DNA from: Bordetella flabilis
Lineage (GTDB): Bacteria > Pseudomonadota > Gammaproteobacteria > Burkholderiales > Burkholderiaceae_B
NCBI RefSeq assembly: GCF_001676725.1
Contig: NZ_CP016172.1
Span: 620,001 to 684,000 of the forward strand
Direction: 5' to 3'
DNA: 64,000 bases
Shown in pieces: positions 52,715 to 62,408 of the stretch (its first letter is position 1; each line of letters opens with the position of its first letter). A program made the position numbers and the translations under genes. The notes under the pieces were generated by a model, which was given only the letters and a program-made list of their open reading frames with translations, had not been told where the DNA came from and made no database searches.

Positions 52715-54121
52715 ATGTGGATATTGATCTGTTCGTTTCTCCTGCTGATGATCGTCGGCGTGCCGGTGGCGGTGTCCATGGCCGGCGCATCGCTGCTGTA
52801 TTTGCTGGTCTCCGGCGATGTGCCCGACGTCGTCGTGGCGCAGCGCATGATCGCGGGTGTGGAATCCTTTCCGTTGCTGGCGGTGCCCTTCTTCATCCTG
52901 GCTGGCAACCTGATGAACATCGCCGGAATCACGGGCCGCATCTATAACTTCGCCGTGGCGCTGGTGGGATGGATGCGGGGCGGGCTGGGCCACGTGAACA
53001 TCGTCGGCTCCGTGGTGTTCGCCGGAATGTCCGGAACGGCCATCGCGGATGCGGCCGGCCTGGGCACCATCGAAATCAAGGCCATGAAGGACCACGGCTA
53101 CGACACCGAGTTCGCGGTGGGCGTGACAGCCGCATCGGCCACGCTGGGACCCATCATCCCGCCTTCGCTGCCTTTCGTGATCTACGGCATGATGGCCAAT
53201 GTATCGATCGGCTCGCTGTTCCTGGCCGGGGTGGTGCCCGGCGCGGTGCTGACCATCATGATGATGTTCACCGTGGCGTATTACGCCCGCAAGAACAACT
53301 GGGGCGGCGATATCAAGTTCGACCTGCGTCGCCTGGCCGCCGCCGGCCTGGAGGTCGTCGTCGTCCTCGCGTTTCCGTTTTCCATCTGGATGATGTCGCG
53401 CATGGGCGTGTCGACCAACCTGGCCGCCATCATCGCGTTCGCCGTGCTGCTGCTGCTCGATTGGCGCTTCAATTTCTCCGCGGTCATGGCGCTGATGGCG
53501 CCGGTTATCCTGATCGGCGGCATGACGCTGGGCTGGTTCACGCCTACCGAAGCGGCTGTAGCCGCCGTCGTGTGGGCGCTGTTCCTGGGGCTGGTGCGCT
53601 ATCGCAGCATGACGCTGCGCCTGCTCGCCAAGGCGACTTTCGAAACCATCGAGACGACGGCTTCAGTGCTGTTCATCGTCACCGCCGCGTCGGTGTTCGC
53701 GTGGCTGCTGACCACCACCCAGGCCGCCCAGGCGCTGACGGACGCCATACTGAGCGTCACGCAGAGCAAGTGGGTCTTCCTGATGCTGGCCAACGTGCTC
53801 ATCCTGGTCGTCGGTTGCTTCATCGATACCATCGCCGCGATCACCATCCTGGTGCCCATCCTGCTGCCCATCGTGCTCAAGCTCGGCATCGACCCCATCC
53901 ATTTCGGCCTGATCATGACCTTGAACCTGATGATCGGCCTGTTGCATCCGCCCCTGGGCATGGTGCTGTTCGTGCTGGCGCGCGTGGCGCGGCTGTCGGT
54001 CGAGCGCACGACGATGGCGATCCTGCCCTGGCTGGTGCCGCTGTTCGCGGCCTTGATCGCCATTACCTATGTGCCGCAGATCACCTTGTGGCTGCCGACC
54101 GCGCTGGGCATGGGCAAGTAA
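52715..54121 (+). CDS. dctM: TRAP transporter large permease (DctM family)
   Basis: Large membrane subunit, 468 residues and about 12 hydrophobic segments, which uses a sodium gradient for import. Seen: GVPVAVSMAGASLLYLL, GITGRIYNFAVALVGWMRGG, SVVFAGMSGTAIADAAGLG, ASATLGPIIPPSLPFVIYG and GLLHPPLGMVLFV. ATG at 52715, 27 bases after dctQ. DctP-DctQ-DctM are probably one unit with the surrounding catabolic genes. Confidence 0.95.
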   Translation: MWILICSFLLLMIVGVPVAVSMAGASLLYLLVSGDVPDVVVAQRMIAGVESFPLLAVPFFILAGNLMNIAGITGRIYNFAVALVGWMRGGLGHVNIVGSVVFAGMSGTAIADAAGLGTIEIKAMKDHGYDTEFAVGVTAASATLGPIIPPSLPFVIYGMMANVSIGSLFLAGVVPGAVLTIMMMFTVAYYARKNNWGGDIKFDLRRLAAAGLEVVVVLAFPFSIWMMSRMGVSTNLAAIIAFAVLLLLDWRFNFSAVMALMAPVILIGGMTLGWFTPTEAAVAAVVWALFLGLVRYRSMTLRLLAKATFETIETTASVLFIVTAASVFAWLLTTTQAAQALTDAILSVTQSKWVFLMLANVLILVVGCFIDTIAAITILVPILLPIVLKLGIDPIHFGLIMTLNLMIGLLHPPLGMVLFVLARVARLSVERTTMAILPWLVPLFAALIAITYVPQITLWLPTALGMGK

Positions 54122-54145
54122 TTCTTAACCGGAGGAAGTAGCACT

Positions 54146-54901
54146 ATGGGTCAGCGATTGGCGGGTAAGGTGGCATTCGTCACCGCGGCGGGCCAGGGCA
54201 TCGGCAGGGCGACGGCGGAAGCCTTCCTGCGCGAAGGCGCCCAGGTCTTTGCCGCGGACATCAATCCGACCGGGCTCAGCGCCCTGGCGGAGCTGCCGCA
54301 CTGCACCGTATGCGAACTGGATATCACCGATGCGCGTGCCGTGAAGGACGCGGCGGCGGCCGCCGGCACCGTCGATATCCTGTTCAACGGCGCCGGGTAT
54401 GTGCACAGCGGCACCATACTGGAAAGCACGGACGAAGACCTGAGCTTCGCGGTGGACCTGAACGTGCGCGCCATGGTGCGGCTGATCCAGGCCTTCCTGC
54501 CCGGCATGGTCGCCAAGGGCGGCGGATCCATCATCAACATGGCTTCGGTCGCGGGCAGCGTCAAGGCGGTGCCCAACCGATTCGTCTACAGTACGACGAA
54601 GGCCGCCGTCGTGGGACTGACCAAGTCGGTCGCGCTGGATTTCGTCGCCAAGCGGGTTCGCTGCAATGCCATCTGCCCAGGCACGGTGGAGTCTCCCTCG
54701 TTGCGCGACCGCATCGCGGCGCAGGCCAGGCAAAGCGGGCTCACGACCCAGGAAGTCGAAGCGTCCTTCGTGGCGCGGCAGCCGATGGGTCGCCTGGGCC
54801 GTGCCGAGGAAATCGCCGCGCTGGCCGTCTACCTGGCCAGCGACGAATCCGCCTTCACGACCGGCACGGTGCAGGTCATCGACGGCGGCTGGTCCAACTG
54901 A
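54146..54901 (+). CDS. SDR-family dehydrogenase, probably for a 2-keto-3-deoxy sugar acid
   Basis: Classical short-chain dehydrogenase of 251 residues. Cofactor motif TAAGQGIGRATAEAF (residues 12-26), NGAGYVHSG, catalytic Ser in INMASVAGSVK, and YSTTK with Tyr and Lys. C-terminus DGGW. ATG at 54146 is preceded by GGAGG. With the FAH-type hydrolase right after it, the pair resembles the 2-keto-3-deoxy-L-fuconate (or rhamnonate) 4-dehydrogenase plus 2,4-diketo-3-deoxy acid hydrolase of the known non-phosphorylating deoxysugar pathways. Exact substrate is inference. Confidence 0.88.
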   Translation: MGQRLAGKVAFVTAAGQGIGRATAEAFLREGAQVFAADINPTGLSALAELPHCTVCELDITDARAVKDAAAAAGTVDILFNGAGYVHSGTILESTDEDLSFAVDLNVRAMVRLIQAFLPGMVAKGGGSIINMASVAGSVKAVPNRFVYSTTKAAVVGLTKSVALDFVAKRVRCNAICPGTVESPSLRDRIAAQARQSGLTTQEVEASFVARQPMGRLGRAEEIAALAVYLASDESAFTTGTVQVIDGGWSN

Positions 54902-54940
54902 ACGTCCACACCTCTATCAACGCTGAAGGAAGCAAGCAAG

Positions 54941-55804
54941 ATGAAACTCATGCGCTATGGCGCCAAAGGCGCCGAAAAGCCGGCCATCCTGGATCGCGAC
55001 GGCAAGGTCCGCGACCTCTCCGGCGTGGTGCCCGATATCACCGCGGATCTGCTGACCCCGCAGGGACTGGCGCCCATCGCCAAGGTGGACCCGTCCAGCC
55101 TGCCCATCGTCAGCGACCCGGGCCGCATCGCGCCGCCGTGGAGCGGCATGGGCAAGTTCGTCTGCATCGGCTTGAACTATGCCGACCACGCCGCGGAATC
55201 GGGCCTGCCGATTCCCGCCGAGCCGGTCGTCTTCATGAAGCCGACGAGTTGCGTGGTCGGCGCCAATGACGCCGTCGTGCTGCCCAAGGATTCCGTCAAG
55301 AGCGACTGGGAAGTCGAACTCGGCGTGGTCATCGGCGCGCGGGCGCGCTATGTCTCCGAGGCCGATGCGCTCAAGCATGTCGCCGGCTATTGCATCGTCA
55401 ACGACGTATCGGAGCGCGAATACCAGATCGAGCGCGGCGGCACCTGGGACAAGGGCAAGGGTTGCGACACCTTCGGCCCGGTCGGCCCCTGGCTGGTCAC
55501 CACCGATGAAATTCCCGACCCGCAGGCCCTGGGCATGTGGCTGGACGTCAACGGTACGCGCGTGCAGAACGGCAACACGCGCACCATGATCTTCAACGTC
55601 GCGCAGGTCGTCAGCTATGTCAGCCGCTTCATGACCTTGTATCCGGGAGACCTCATCACCACCGGCACGCCGCCCGGCGTGGGGCTGGGCATGAAGCCGC
55701 CCAAGTTCCTCAAGGCCGGCGACGAAATGCGCCTTGCCATCGACGGCCTGGGCGAGCAGCGCCAACGCGTACACGCCTGGAACCCCGAACTGATCGACGG
55801 CTGA
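54941..55804 (+). CDS. FAH-family hydrolase, probable 2,4-diketo-3-deoxy sugar-acid hydrolase
   Basis: Metal-dependent C-C hydrolase of 287 residues. Catalytic core: CIGLNYADHAAESG, DWEVELGVVIG with the two glutamate ligands, YCIVNDVSEREYQ, and ITTGTPPGVGLGMKPPKFL near the end. The N-terminus MKLMRYGAKGAEKPAILD is typical of the group annotated as fumarylacetoacetate or ureidoglycolate hydrolase-like; the neighbouring SDR makes a role on a diketo acid more likely than either. ATG 54941 with AGGAAG upstream. Confidence 0.9.
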   Translation: MKLMRYGAKGAEKPAILDRDGKVRDLSGVVPDITADLLTPQGLAPIAKVDPSSLPIVSDPGRIAPPWSGMGKFVCIGLNYADHAAESGLPIPAEPVVFMKPTSCVVGANDAVVLPKDSVKSDWEVELGVVIGARARYVSEADALKHVAGYCIVNDVSEREYQIERGGTWDKGKGCDTFGPVGPWLVTTDEIPDPQALGMWLDVNGTRVQNGNTRTMIFNVAQVVSYVSRFMTLYPGDLITTGTPPGVGLGMKPPKFLKAGDEMRLAIDGLGEQRQRVHAWNPELIDG

Positions 55805-55860
55805 GCCGTCCGCCTGGCCGCGGCGAACGTTTCGCCGCGGCGTCACACCGGAAGTTTGGT

Positions 55861-57396
55861 ATGAGCGCCATCGACAACCCCGTCATTCGCATCCATCCCG
55901 CCGACAACGTGGTCATCGCCCGGCGCCAACTGCTGGGCGGTACCCGGCTCGAAGCAGAAAACGTCACCGTGGTGGGCCTGATCCCGCCCGGCCACAAGAT
56001 CGCCGTGCGCCCCATTGCGGCCGGCAGTCCCGTGCGCCGCTACAACCAGGTCATCGGCGTCGCCCGCCAGGACATCGCCGCCGGCCAGCATGTGCATACG
56101 CACAACCTGGAGTTCAGCGAATTCCAGCGCGACTATGCGCCGGGGCAGGACGCTCACCCGACGCCCTATGTCGATACGCCGGCCGTCTTCGACGGCATCG
56201 TCCGCCCGGATGGGCGTGTCGCCACGCGCAACTACATCGGCGTGCTGACCTCGGTCAATTGTTCGGCCACCGTGGCGCGCGCCATCGCCGATCATTTCCG
56301 CCGCGACATCCATCCGGAGGCCCTGGCCGCCTATCCCAACGTCGATGGCGTCGTCGCGCTTACGCACGGCGCGGGCTGTGCCACCGGCAGCGAAGGCGAG
56401 CCCCTGAAAGTATTGCGCCGTACCCTGGGCGGCTACGCCCGGCATCCCAACTTTGCCGGGCTGATGGTGGTCGGCCTGGGTTGCGAGACCAACCAGATCG
56501 GTGGCCTCATGGAGCAGGAAGGCCTGCAGGCCGGCCGCCAGTTCCAGACTTTCAACATCCAGGACACCGGCGGCACGCGCAAGACCGTGGCGCGCGGCAT
56601 CGAACTCGTCGAGTGGATGCTGGAGGAAGCCAACCGCGTGCAGCGGCAGCCGGTGCCTGCCGGCCATATCACGGTCGGGCTGCAATGCGGCGGCTCCGAC
56701 GGCTATTCCGGCATCAGCGCCAATCCCGCGCTGGGCGCGGCCGTGGACCTGCTGGTCCGCCACGGCGGCACGGCCATTCTGTCCGAAACCCCGGAGATCT
56801 ATGGCGGCGAACATCTGCTGACGCGCCGTGCCGTCTCCGGCGCAGTCGCGGACAAGCTGCTGGAGCGACTGCGCTGGTGGGAAGACTACTGCCGGCGCAA
56901 CGATGCAGAAATGGACAACAACCCGTCGGCGGGCAACAAGGCCGGCGGCCTGACCACCATCCTGGAGAAATCGCTCGGCGCCATCGCCAAGAGCGGCACG
57001 ACGAATCTGGTCGATGTCTACGAATACGCCCAACCGGTGACCGCCAAAGGATTGGTATTCATGGATACCCCGGGCTACGACCCGGTATCGGCCACCGGCC
57101 AGGTGGCGGGCGGCGCCAATCTGATCTGTTTCACCACCGGCCGCGGCTCCGCATATGGCTGTGCGCCGGCGCCGTCCCTGAAATTGTCCACGAACACCGC
57201 CCTGTGGCAACGCCAGGAAGACGACATCGACATCGACTGCGGCGCCATCGTGGAAGGCGGCGCCACCGTGCAGGAAATGGGGGAACGGATCTTCCGCATG
57301 ATGCTGGACACCGCATCGGGCCGGACCACCAAGAGCGAGGCGCACGGCTATGGGCAGAACGAGTTCGTGCCCTGGCAGCTCGGAGCCGTCATGTAG
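55861..57396 (+). CDS. UxaA-family altronate/galactarate dehydratase
   Basis: Iron-type acid-sugar dehydratase of 511 residues, with the N-terminal SAF-like part (residues 10-100, IRIHPADNVVIARRQL) and the C-terminal catalytic part in one chain. Conserved Cys and loops: GVLTSVNCSATV, THGAGCATGSEGE, GLGCETNQIGGL, LQCGGSDGYSGISANP, DTPGYDPVSATGQVAGGAN and FTTGRGSAYGCAPAPSLK. ATG at 55861 after GGAAG. In a cluster with two enolase-superfamily dehydratases it is one of three different dehydratases; substrate may be altronate or a stereoisomer. Confidence 0.91.
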   Translation: MSAIDNPVIRIHPADNVVIARRQLLGGTRLEAENVTVVGLIPPGHKIAVRPIAAGSPVRRYNQVIGVARQDIAAGQHVHTHNLEFSEFQRDYAPGQDAHPTPYVDTPAVFDGIVRPDGRVATRNYIGVLTSVNCSATVARAIADHFRRDIHPEALAAYPNVDGVVALTHGAGCATGSEGEPLKVLRRTLGGYARHPNFAGLMVVGLGCETNQIGGLMEQEGLQAGRQFQTFNIQDTGGTRKTVARGIELVEWMLEEANRVQRQPVPAGHITVGLQCGGSDGYSGISANPALGAAVDLLVRHGGTAILSETPEIYGGEHLLTRRAVSGAVADKLLERLRWWEDYCRRNDAEMDNNPSAGNKAGGLTTILEKSLGAIAKSGTTNLVDVYEYAQPVTAKGLVFMDTPGYDPVSATGQVAGGANLICFTTGRGSAYGCAPAPSLKLSTNTALWQRQEDDIDIDCGAIVEGGATVQEMGERIFRMMLDTASGRTTKSEAHGYGQNEFVPWQLGAVM

Positions 57397-57511
57397 CCGC
57401 GGGCGGCGTCATGCACATCAGCTCATCCGGAAAAACCGCTCGCGGGATCTCGCACGTGTCACGGCCGAGGGGTATAAAGAACGCAATAGCCCCAGCGTTG
57501 GGAACGACCCG

Positions 57512-58600
57512 ATGAGCAAAGCCCCCACTGCCGTCAAATCCCTGCGCTTCTACGAGGCGTCCACACCGCTGCACAGGCCGCTGTCGGACGCCATGCATAC
57601 CATCCAGGCGCTGCGCTTCCTGATCGCGGAGGTCCAGCTCTACAACGGCCGCACCGGGCAGGGCTATCTGGTGGCCTTCCATTATTCGCACAACGCCATC
57701 CGCGGCGCCTTGCGCGACCTCGAGCCCCTGGTCGTCGGCCTGGACAGCGCCGCGCCCGGCCTGCTCCTGCAGCGCGCCAATCGCGAGCATGCCTACTTCG
57801 GCGGCGAAGGGCTGCAGCGCTGGGCGGTCGGCGTCGTCAACGTCGCCATGTGGGACGCCTGGGCACGCACGCTGGACGTGTCCATGCACAATCTTTTCGG
57901 CACCCACTGCGCCAGCATCCCGTGCTACGGGTCCGGGGGCTGGCTATCCTATTCGGACCAGGAATTGGTCGACGAAGTCACGTCCTTTGCCCAGCGCGGC
58001 TTTCGCGCCGTGAAGATACGCGTCGGCTCCTCCGACATCACCCGCGATGCCGCGCGGCTGCGCAAGGTGCGGCATGCCGTCGGGCCCAGCGTGCGCATCA
58101 TCATGGACGGCAACGAAGGCCTGCAACGGCCGGACGCGCTCGTGCTGGCCCGGGTCGGTGTCGAGCTTGGCGTCGTGTGCTTCGAACAGCCCCTGCACCG
58201 ACGGGACTATGGCGGCTACGAGGCGTTGCGCAGCCAGGGGGGTCTCTCGCTCGCCATGGGCGAACGGGAGCACGACGTCGAAGCCCTGAAGATCCTGGTG
58301 CAATGCAATGGCATCGACATGTGGCAACCCGACCTCATGCGGCTGGGCGGCGTGGAGAACTGGCGCGCCTCCACCGTCTTCGCCGCGGCCCACCACCTTG
58401 GCGTACTTCCGCACCACTACCGCGACTATGACGTCCCCTTGCTCTGCGGCACGCCCAACGGCATGGCCGCCGAAAGCTTCGACTGGATCGATACGCTTAT
58501 CGACACGCCCATGCACATGGAGCATGGCAACGCCTTCCCGCGCCAGGGGCCGGGGTGGGGATTCCGTTTCAAGGAGGGCGCGTTGTCCGAAATGCGCTAG
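57512..58600 (+). CDS. Mandelate racemase/muconate lactonizing-family acid-sugar dehydratase
   Basis: Enolase-superfamily protein of 362 residues. C-terminal barrel signature: VKIRVGS (K-x-R, where many mandelate racemase relatives have K-x-K), metal ligand Asp in IIMDGNEG, Glu in FEQP, Glu in MGEREHD, and His in LPHHYRDYD. The N-terminal capping domain has DAMHTIQALRFLIAEVQLYN. ATG at 57512. Not close to a family I can name; neighbours suggest a sugar-acid dehydratase or racemase. Confidence 0.87.
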   Translation: MSKAPTAVKSLRFYEASTPLHRPLSDAMHTIQALRFLIAEVQLYNGRTGQGYLVAFHYSHNAIRGALRDLEPLVVGLDSAAPGLLLQRANREHAYFGGEGLQRWAVGVVNVAMWDAWARTLDVSMHNLFGTHCASIPCYGSGGWLSYSDQELVDEVTSFAQRGFRAVKIRVGSSDITRDAARLRKVRHAVGPSVRIIMDGNEGLQRPDALVLARVGVELGVVCFEQPLHRRDYGGYEALRSQGGLSLAMGEREHDVEALKILVQCNGIDMWQPDLMRLGGVENWRASTVFAAAHHLGVLPHHYRDYDVPLLCGTPNGMAAESFDWIDTLIDTPMHMEHGNAFPRQGPGWGFRFKEGALSEMR

Positions 58601-58726
58601 GACCGTGATGAGGTCCTGCCATGCGGACGGCGGCGCGCGCAGCAGGGCATCGCGCCCCGGGGACATGCGTCGGCCGGGCCGCGCGTCCATCGCCATCGCC
58701 CGGCCTGAACAGGGAAACGCTCGCCC

Positions 58727-59938
58727 ATGAAAATTACAAACGCCCGCGTCATTGTCTGCAGTCCCGGCCGGAATTTCGTCACGCTCAAGATCGAAACCGA
58801 TGAGGGGCTGACCGGTGTGGGAGACGCCACGCTCAATGGGCGCGAACTGGCGGTCGCCAGCTATCTTTCCGACCATGTCCTGCCTTGCCTGATCGGCCGG
58901 GATGCCCACCAGATCGAGGATATCTGGCAGTTTCTGTACCGTGGCGCCTATTGGCGGCGCGGGCCGGTCACGATGACGGCCATCGCGGCGGTCGACACTG
59001 CCTTGTGGGACATCAAGGCCAAGGCGGCCGGCCTGCCTCTGTACCAACTGCTGGGCGGCAAGTGCCGCACCGGCGTCATGGTCTACGGCCACGCCAATGG
59101 CCGCGATATCGACGAGACGGTCGACGAGGTCTTGCGCTACCGCGACATGGGCTACCAGGCCATACGCGCGCAGAGCGGCGTGCCGGGGCTGCAGTCGGTA
59201 TACGGCGTTGGCCGCGGCCGCATGTTCTACGAGCCGGCGGATGCTTCGCTGCCGTCCGAGCACGACTGGTCCACCGAAAAATACCTGGACCACACGCCGC
59301 GCCTGTTCGAAAAGGTGCGCGACGCGGTGGGCTGGGACGTGCACCTGCTGCATGACGTGCATCACCGCCTTACGCCCATCGAAGCTGCGCGGCTCGGCAA
59401 GTCGCTGGAGCCTTATCGCCTGTTCTGGATAGAGGACCCGACGCCCGCCGAAAACCAGGAGGCCTTCCGCCTCATACGCGAGCACACCGTCACGCCCCTT
59501 GCCGTCGGCGAGATCTTCAGCTCCGTGTGGGACTGCAAGGACCTGATCCAGAACCAGTTGATCGACTACATCCGCGCAACCGTCGTCCACGCGGGCGGCA
59601 TCTCGCATCTGCGGCGCATCGCCGACCTGGCCGCCCTGTACCAGGTGCGCACCGGCTGCCACGGCGCCACCGACCTGTCGCCGGTGTGCATGGGCGCGGC
59701 ACTGCACTTCGACATCTCGGTGTCCAACTTCGGCGTGCAGGAGTACATGCGGCACACCGAGGAAACCGATGCCGTTTTTCCGCATGCCTACAGTTTCCAG
59801 GACGGCATGATGGTGCCCGGCGACGTACCGGGGCATGGCGTGGACATCGACGAGGACCTGGCCCGCAAGTATCCCTATAGCCGCGCGTATCTGCCGGTGA
59901 ACCGGCTGGCGCACGACGGCACCTTATGGAATTGGTAA
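58727..59938 (+). CDS. manD: D-mannonate dehydratase, ManD (RspA) family
   Basis: Enolase-superfamily dehydratase of 403 residues, giving 2-keto-3-deoxy-gluconate from D-mannonate (some members use D-gluconate). Typical features: [38 protein letters not shown], the [14 protein letters not shown] loop, [10 protein letters not shown] with the active-site Tyr, the long loop [42 protein letters not shown] and [15 protein letters not shown], and WNW at the C-terminus. ATG at 58727. The next gene begins 5 bases after its stop. Confidence 0.95.
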   Translation: MKITNARVIVCSPGRNFVTLKIETDEGLTGVGDATLNGRELAVASYLSDHVLPCLIGRDAHQIEDIWQFLYRGAYWRRGPVTMTAIAAVDTALWDIKAKAAGLPLYQLLGGKCRTGVMVYGHANGRDIDETVDEVLRYRDMGYQAIRAQSGVPGLQSVYGVGRGRMFYEPADASLPSEHDWSTEKYLDHTPRLFEKVRDAVGWDVHLLHDVHHRLTPIEAARLGKSLEPYRLFWIEDPTPAENQEAFRLIREHTVTPLAVGEIFSSVWDCKDLIQNQLIDYIRATVVHAGGISHLRRIADLAALYQVRTGCHGATDLSPVCMGAALHFDISVSNFGVQEYMRHTEETDAVFPHAYSFQDGMMVPGDVPGHGVDIDEDLARKYPYSRAYLPVNRLAHDGTLWNW

Positions 59939-59943
59939 ACACC

Positions 59944-61026
59944 ATGGAAAACCGCTCTTCCTCCACGCCTGTGATGCGCCACTGCGATGCAGAGGCGCTC
60001 GTGCAATGGGGCGTAGCCTGCCTGCGCGCGCAAGACGTGCCCGACGATGACGCGCGCCTGCTCGCGCAAAGCCTGGTCCAGACCAGCCTGTGGGGCGTCG
60101 ACTCGCATGGCATCGCGCGGTTGCCCCACTACCTGAACCGCCTGTCGCATGGTTCTATCCTGGCGCGCCCGGAGATCACCGTCAGCCGCACCGGGCCGGC
60201 CACCGCGCATGTCCACGGCGGGCAAGGCCTGGGCATTGTCGTCTCGCATCGCGCCAACCGCACCGCCATGGACATCGCCACCGAAACCGGCGTGGCCGCG
60301 GTGGGCGTTTCGGATTCGTCGCACTGCGGGGCCATGGGGCTCTACACGCGCGACGCGGCGCGTGCCGGCATGGTGGGCGTGGCGTTTACACATTCCGATT
60401 CGATCGCGGCGCCCTTTGGCGGTCATGTGCCGTTCCTGGGCACCAATCCCATTTCCATCGCCTTCCCCCGGGCGGGCGGCGAGCCGGTGTGCCTGGATAT
60501 GGCCACGACATCCATCCCGTGGAACCGCGTGATGAACGCGCGCCGCGAGGGCAAGCCGTTGCCGGCGGGCGTGGCGGTCGATGCCGACGGCGCGGACGCC
60601 ACGGACGCGGAGGCGGCCCGCGCCCTGCGGCCACTGGGCGGGCCCGAGTATGGACACAAGGGTTATGCGCTGGCCCTGATGATCGAACTGCTGTGCGGCC
60701 CCTTGAACGGCAACCCCTTCGGGCAGCATATTTCTCCCATGTACGAAAAGCTGGAGCTGCCGCGTCGCCTGGGCGCGTTCTTCATCGTGGTCGATCCCGC
60801 GCGGTTTCCGGGTGGTCCGACGCTGGCCGCGACCGTCGAACAGATGGCGCGCGAACTGGCGGCGGAACCGGGCCAGCCCCGCATGCCGGGCGATCCGGAG
60901 GTGGCCTGCGACGCGCAGCGGCGGCAGCATGGCATACCGCTCGAACCGGGCCTGTGGGCGGAAATAGGCATCTGGAGCGAGCGCCTGCGCGTAGCCCCGC
61001 CGGCATTGCGCGGTCCAGCGGCCTGA
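59944..61026 (+). CDS. Malate/L-lactate/ureidoglycolate dehydrogenase family (LDH2) oxidoreductase
   Basis: NAD(P)-dependent 2-hydroxyacid dehydrogenase of 360 residues with the LDH2/MDH2 fold, unlike classical LDH. Seen: VDSHGIARLPHYLNRL with the catalytic Ser-His-Gly, SDSSHCGAMGLYTRDAARAG, THSDSIAAPFGG, and FLGTNPISIAFPRAG near the cofactor site. ATG at 59944 has GGAATTGG upstream; ATG at 59926 would overlap manD. It could oxidise the hydroxy acid formed by the FAH-type hydrolase, or reduce a keto acid. Confidence 0.9.
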   Translation: MENRSSSTPVMRHCDAEALVQWGVACLRAQDVPDDDARLLAQSLVQTSLWGVDSHGIARLPHYLNRLSHGSILARPEITVSRTGPATAHVHGGQGLGIVVSHRANRTAMDIATETGVAAVGVSDSSHCGAMGLYTRDAARAGMVGVAFTHSDSIAAPFGGHVPFLGTNPISIAFPRAGGEPVCLDMATTSIPWNRVMNARREGKPLPAGVAVDADGADATDAEAARALRPLGGPEYGHKGYALALMIELLCGPLNGNPFGQHISPMYEKLELPRRLGAFFIVVDPARFPGGPTLAATVEQMARELAAEPGQPRMPGDPEVACDAQRRQHGIPLEPGLWAEIGIWSERLRVAPPALRGPAA

Positions 61027-61129
61027 GCGGGCGCGACCCCGCCGCAAGGCTGTAGCGCGCGCCCGCATGCGGCGGGGTTGCGGCAATGTCGCGGTCCAAC
61101 GGCGCCTGGCCGAGGGGCGCGGGCGTCGA

Positions 61130-62260
61130 TCAGGCGACAGGCCGGCGCAGGCGCAGCAACAGGCCGCTCAGGCGCTCGACCTGTTCGATCGCCTGGCGCA
61201 TAAGCCAGTAGGGACCTTGCAAGGCCTGCGGCAACGCCATCACGCCGCCGGGGTCCGGCTGCGCGGCCGGCGCGGGTTCGTGGGTCCTGCTATCGTCGTC
61301 CGCCGGCCCGCGCCCCGCGGCGGGCGGCAGCGGGGCGGCATTTCCGGCGCGCAGGGCCCGCGCGATGACGAGCAGCTTGCCGCGCATCGTATGCCCCTCG
61401 GCCCGGAAGGCCTGCAACACGGCCTGCCGCGATGCCTGATCCGGGCCCAGCGGCACGCCCGAGACCATCTCCAGCGTGGCGAGGATGGAGCGATGCTGGT
61501 TCTGTATTTCCTCGAGCTGCGACAAGGGCACCTGCATCTCTTTAGCGACCGAGGGCAGCAGGTTGCGCAGGTTGATCGAACGCCGGTTCAAGTCCGCGAA
61601 GGCCGCGTTGCGAGCCTCCGGCGTCAGCGCTTCGCCCGACAGAAGGCGGGCGATCAGGCGCGCCGAGCGGCGCAGGTTCAAGGCCATGTCGAAACGCCAC
61701 GCATAGCTGGCGAGCAGCGGTAGCGCGAACGAGAACACCAGCGCCACCACGATGCCCATGGCGACGTTGACCGAGCGCCAGAGGCCCATTTCGATGGAGT
61801 TGTTGCCGTGGCCGCCCACGATAATCATGGTGATGGCCGTCAGCAGCGCCATATAGCCGCCACGGCCGATGGCGTAGTATCCGCAGATGCCGGCCGTCAG
61901 GGACAGCAGCCCATAGGTGATCGCCTCCGATCCCAAGGCCGCATGCACCAGGATCAGCGTCAGCCCGGCGGCCGCGCCCAGCAGGGTACCGATGGCGCGC
62001 TCCACCGCCTTCTTGCGGATATTGCCGTGGTGCTGGATGCCGCCGATGACCACCAGCATGGACACGGATGCCCAATCGCCGTGGGGCAATTGCAGCCCGC
62101 TGGTGAGCAGGATGGTGGTCAACATGGCAAGCGACACCCGTATCGCGTGCAGCGCCTGCGCGTGACGGTACCGCTGGTACGGAGAGGTGATATACCGCAG
62201 CGCCCCCGCCATGCGGCGGACCGGCTGTTGCAGGCGGGAAAGGGCGGCGGCGAACGACAT
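61130..62260 (-). CDS. FUSC-family membrane protein
   Basis: Inner-membrane protein of 376 residues of the FUSC/YccS-like (aromatic acid exporter) family. Six hydrophobic segments cover about residues 35-180, with [20 protein letters not shown], then [20 protein letters not shown]; the rest is a soluble helical domain with [16 protein letters not shown], and a Pro/Asp-rich loop before a final amphipathic helix. ATG at 62260 is chosen; an Arg/Tyr-rich upstream extension is unlikely. Cargo unknown. Confidence 0.85.
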   Translation of the reverse strand: MSFAAALSRLQQPVRRMAGALRYITSPYQRYRHAQALHAIRVSLAMLTTILLTSGLQLPHGDWASVSMLVVIGGIQHHGNIRKKAVERAIGTLLGAAAGLTLILVHAALGSEAITYGLLSLTAGICGYYAIGRGGYMALLTAITMIIVGGHGNNSIEMGLWRSVNVAMGIVVALVFSFALPLLASYAWRFDMALNLRRSARLIARLLSGEALTPEARNAAFADLNRRSINLRNLLPSVAKEMQVPLSQLEEIQNQHRSILATLEMVSGVPLGPDQASRQAVLQAFRAEGHTMRGKLLVIARALRAGNAAPLPPAAGRGPADDDSRTHEPAPAAQPDPGGVMALPQALQGPYWLMRQAIEQVERLSGLLLRLRRPVA

Positions 62261-62408
62261 GCGGCGGGGCTCTGGGCGGTAGCGGTACGTGCGACAGTGT
62301 ACGGTCGCACGCCGCGGTGCGTGAAGGCCCTGCGCTTTACTCGAAACAGGCCGGTTCATCGTTCTTTTACCGGAGGCCGCGGCGCGCCGACCGCGCCCCT
62401 GGCCGCCG

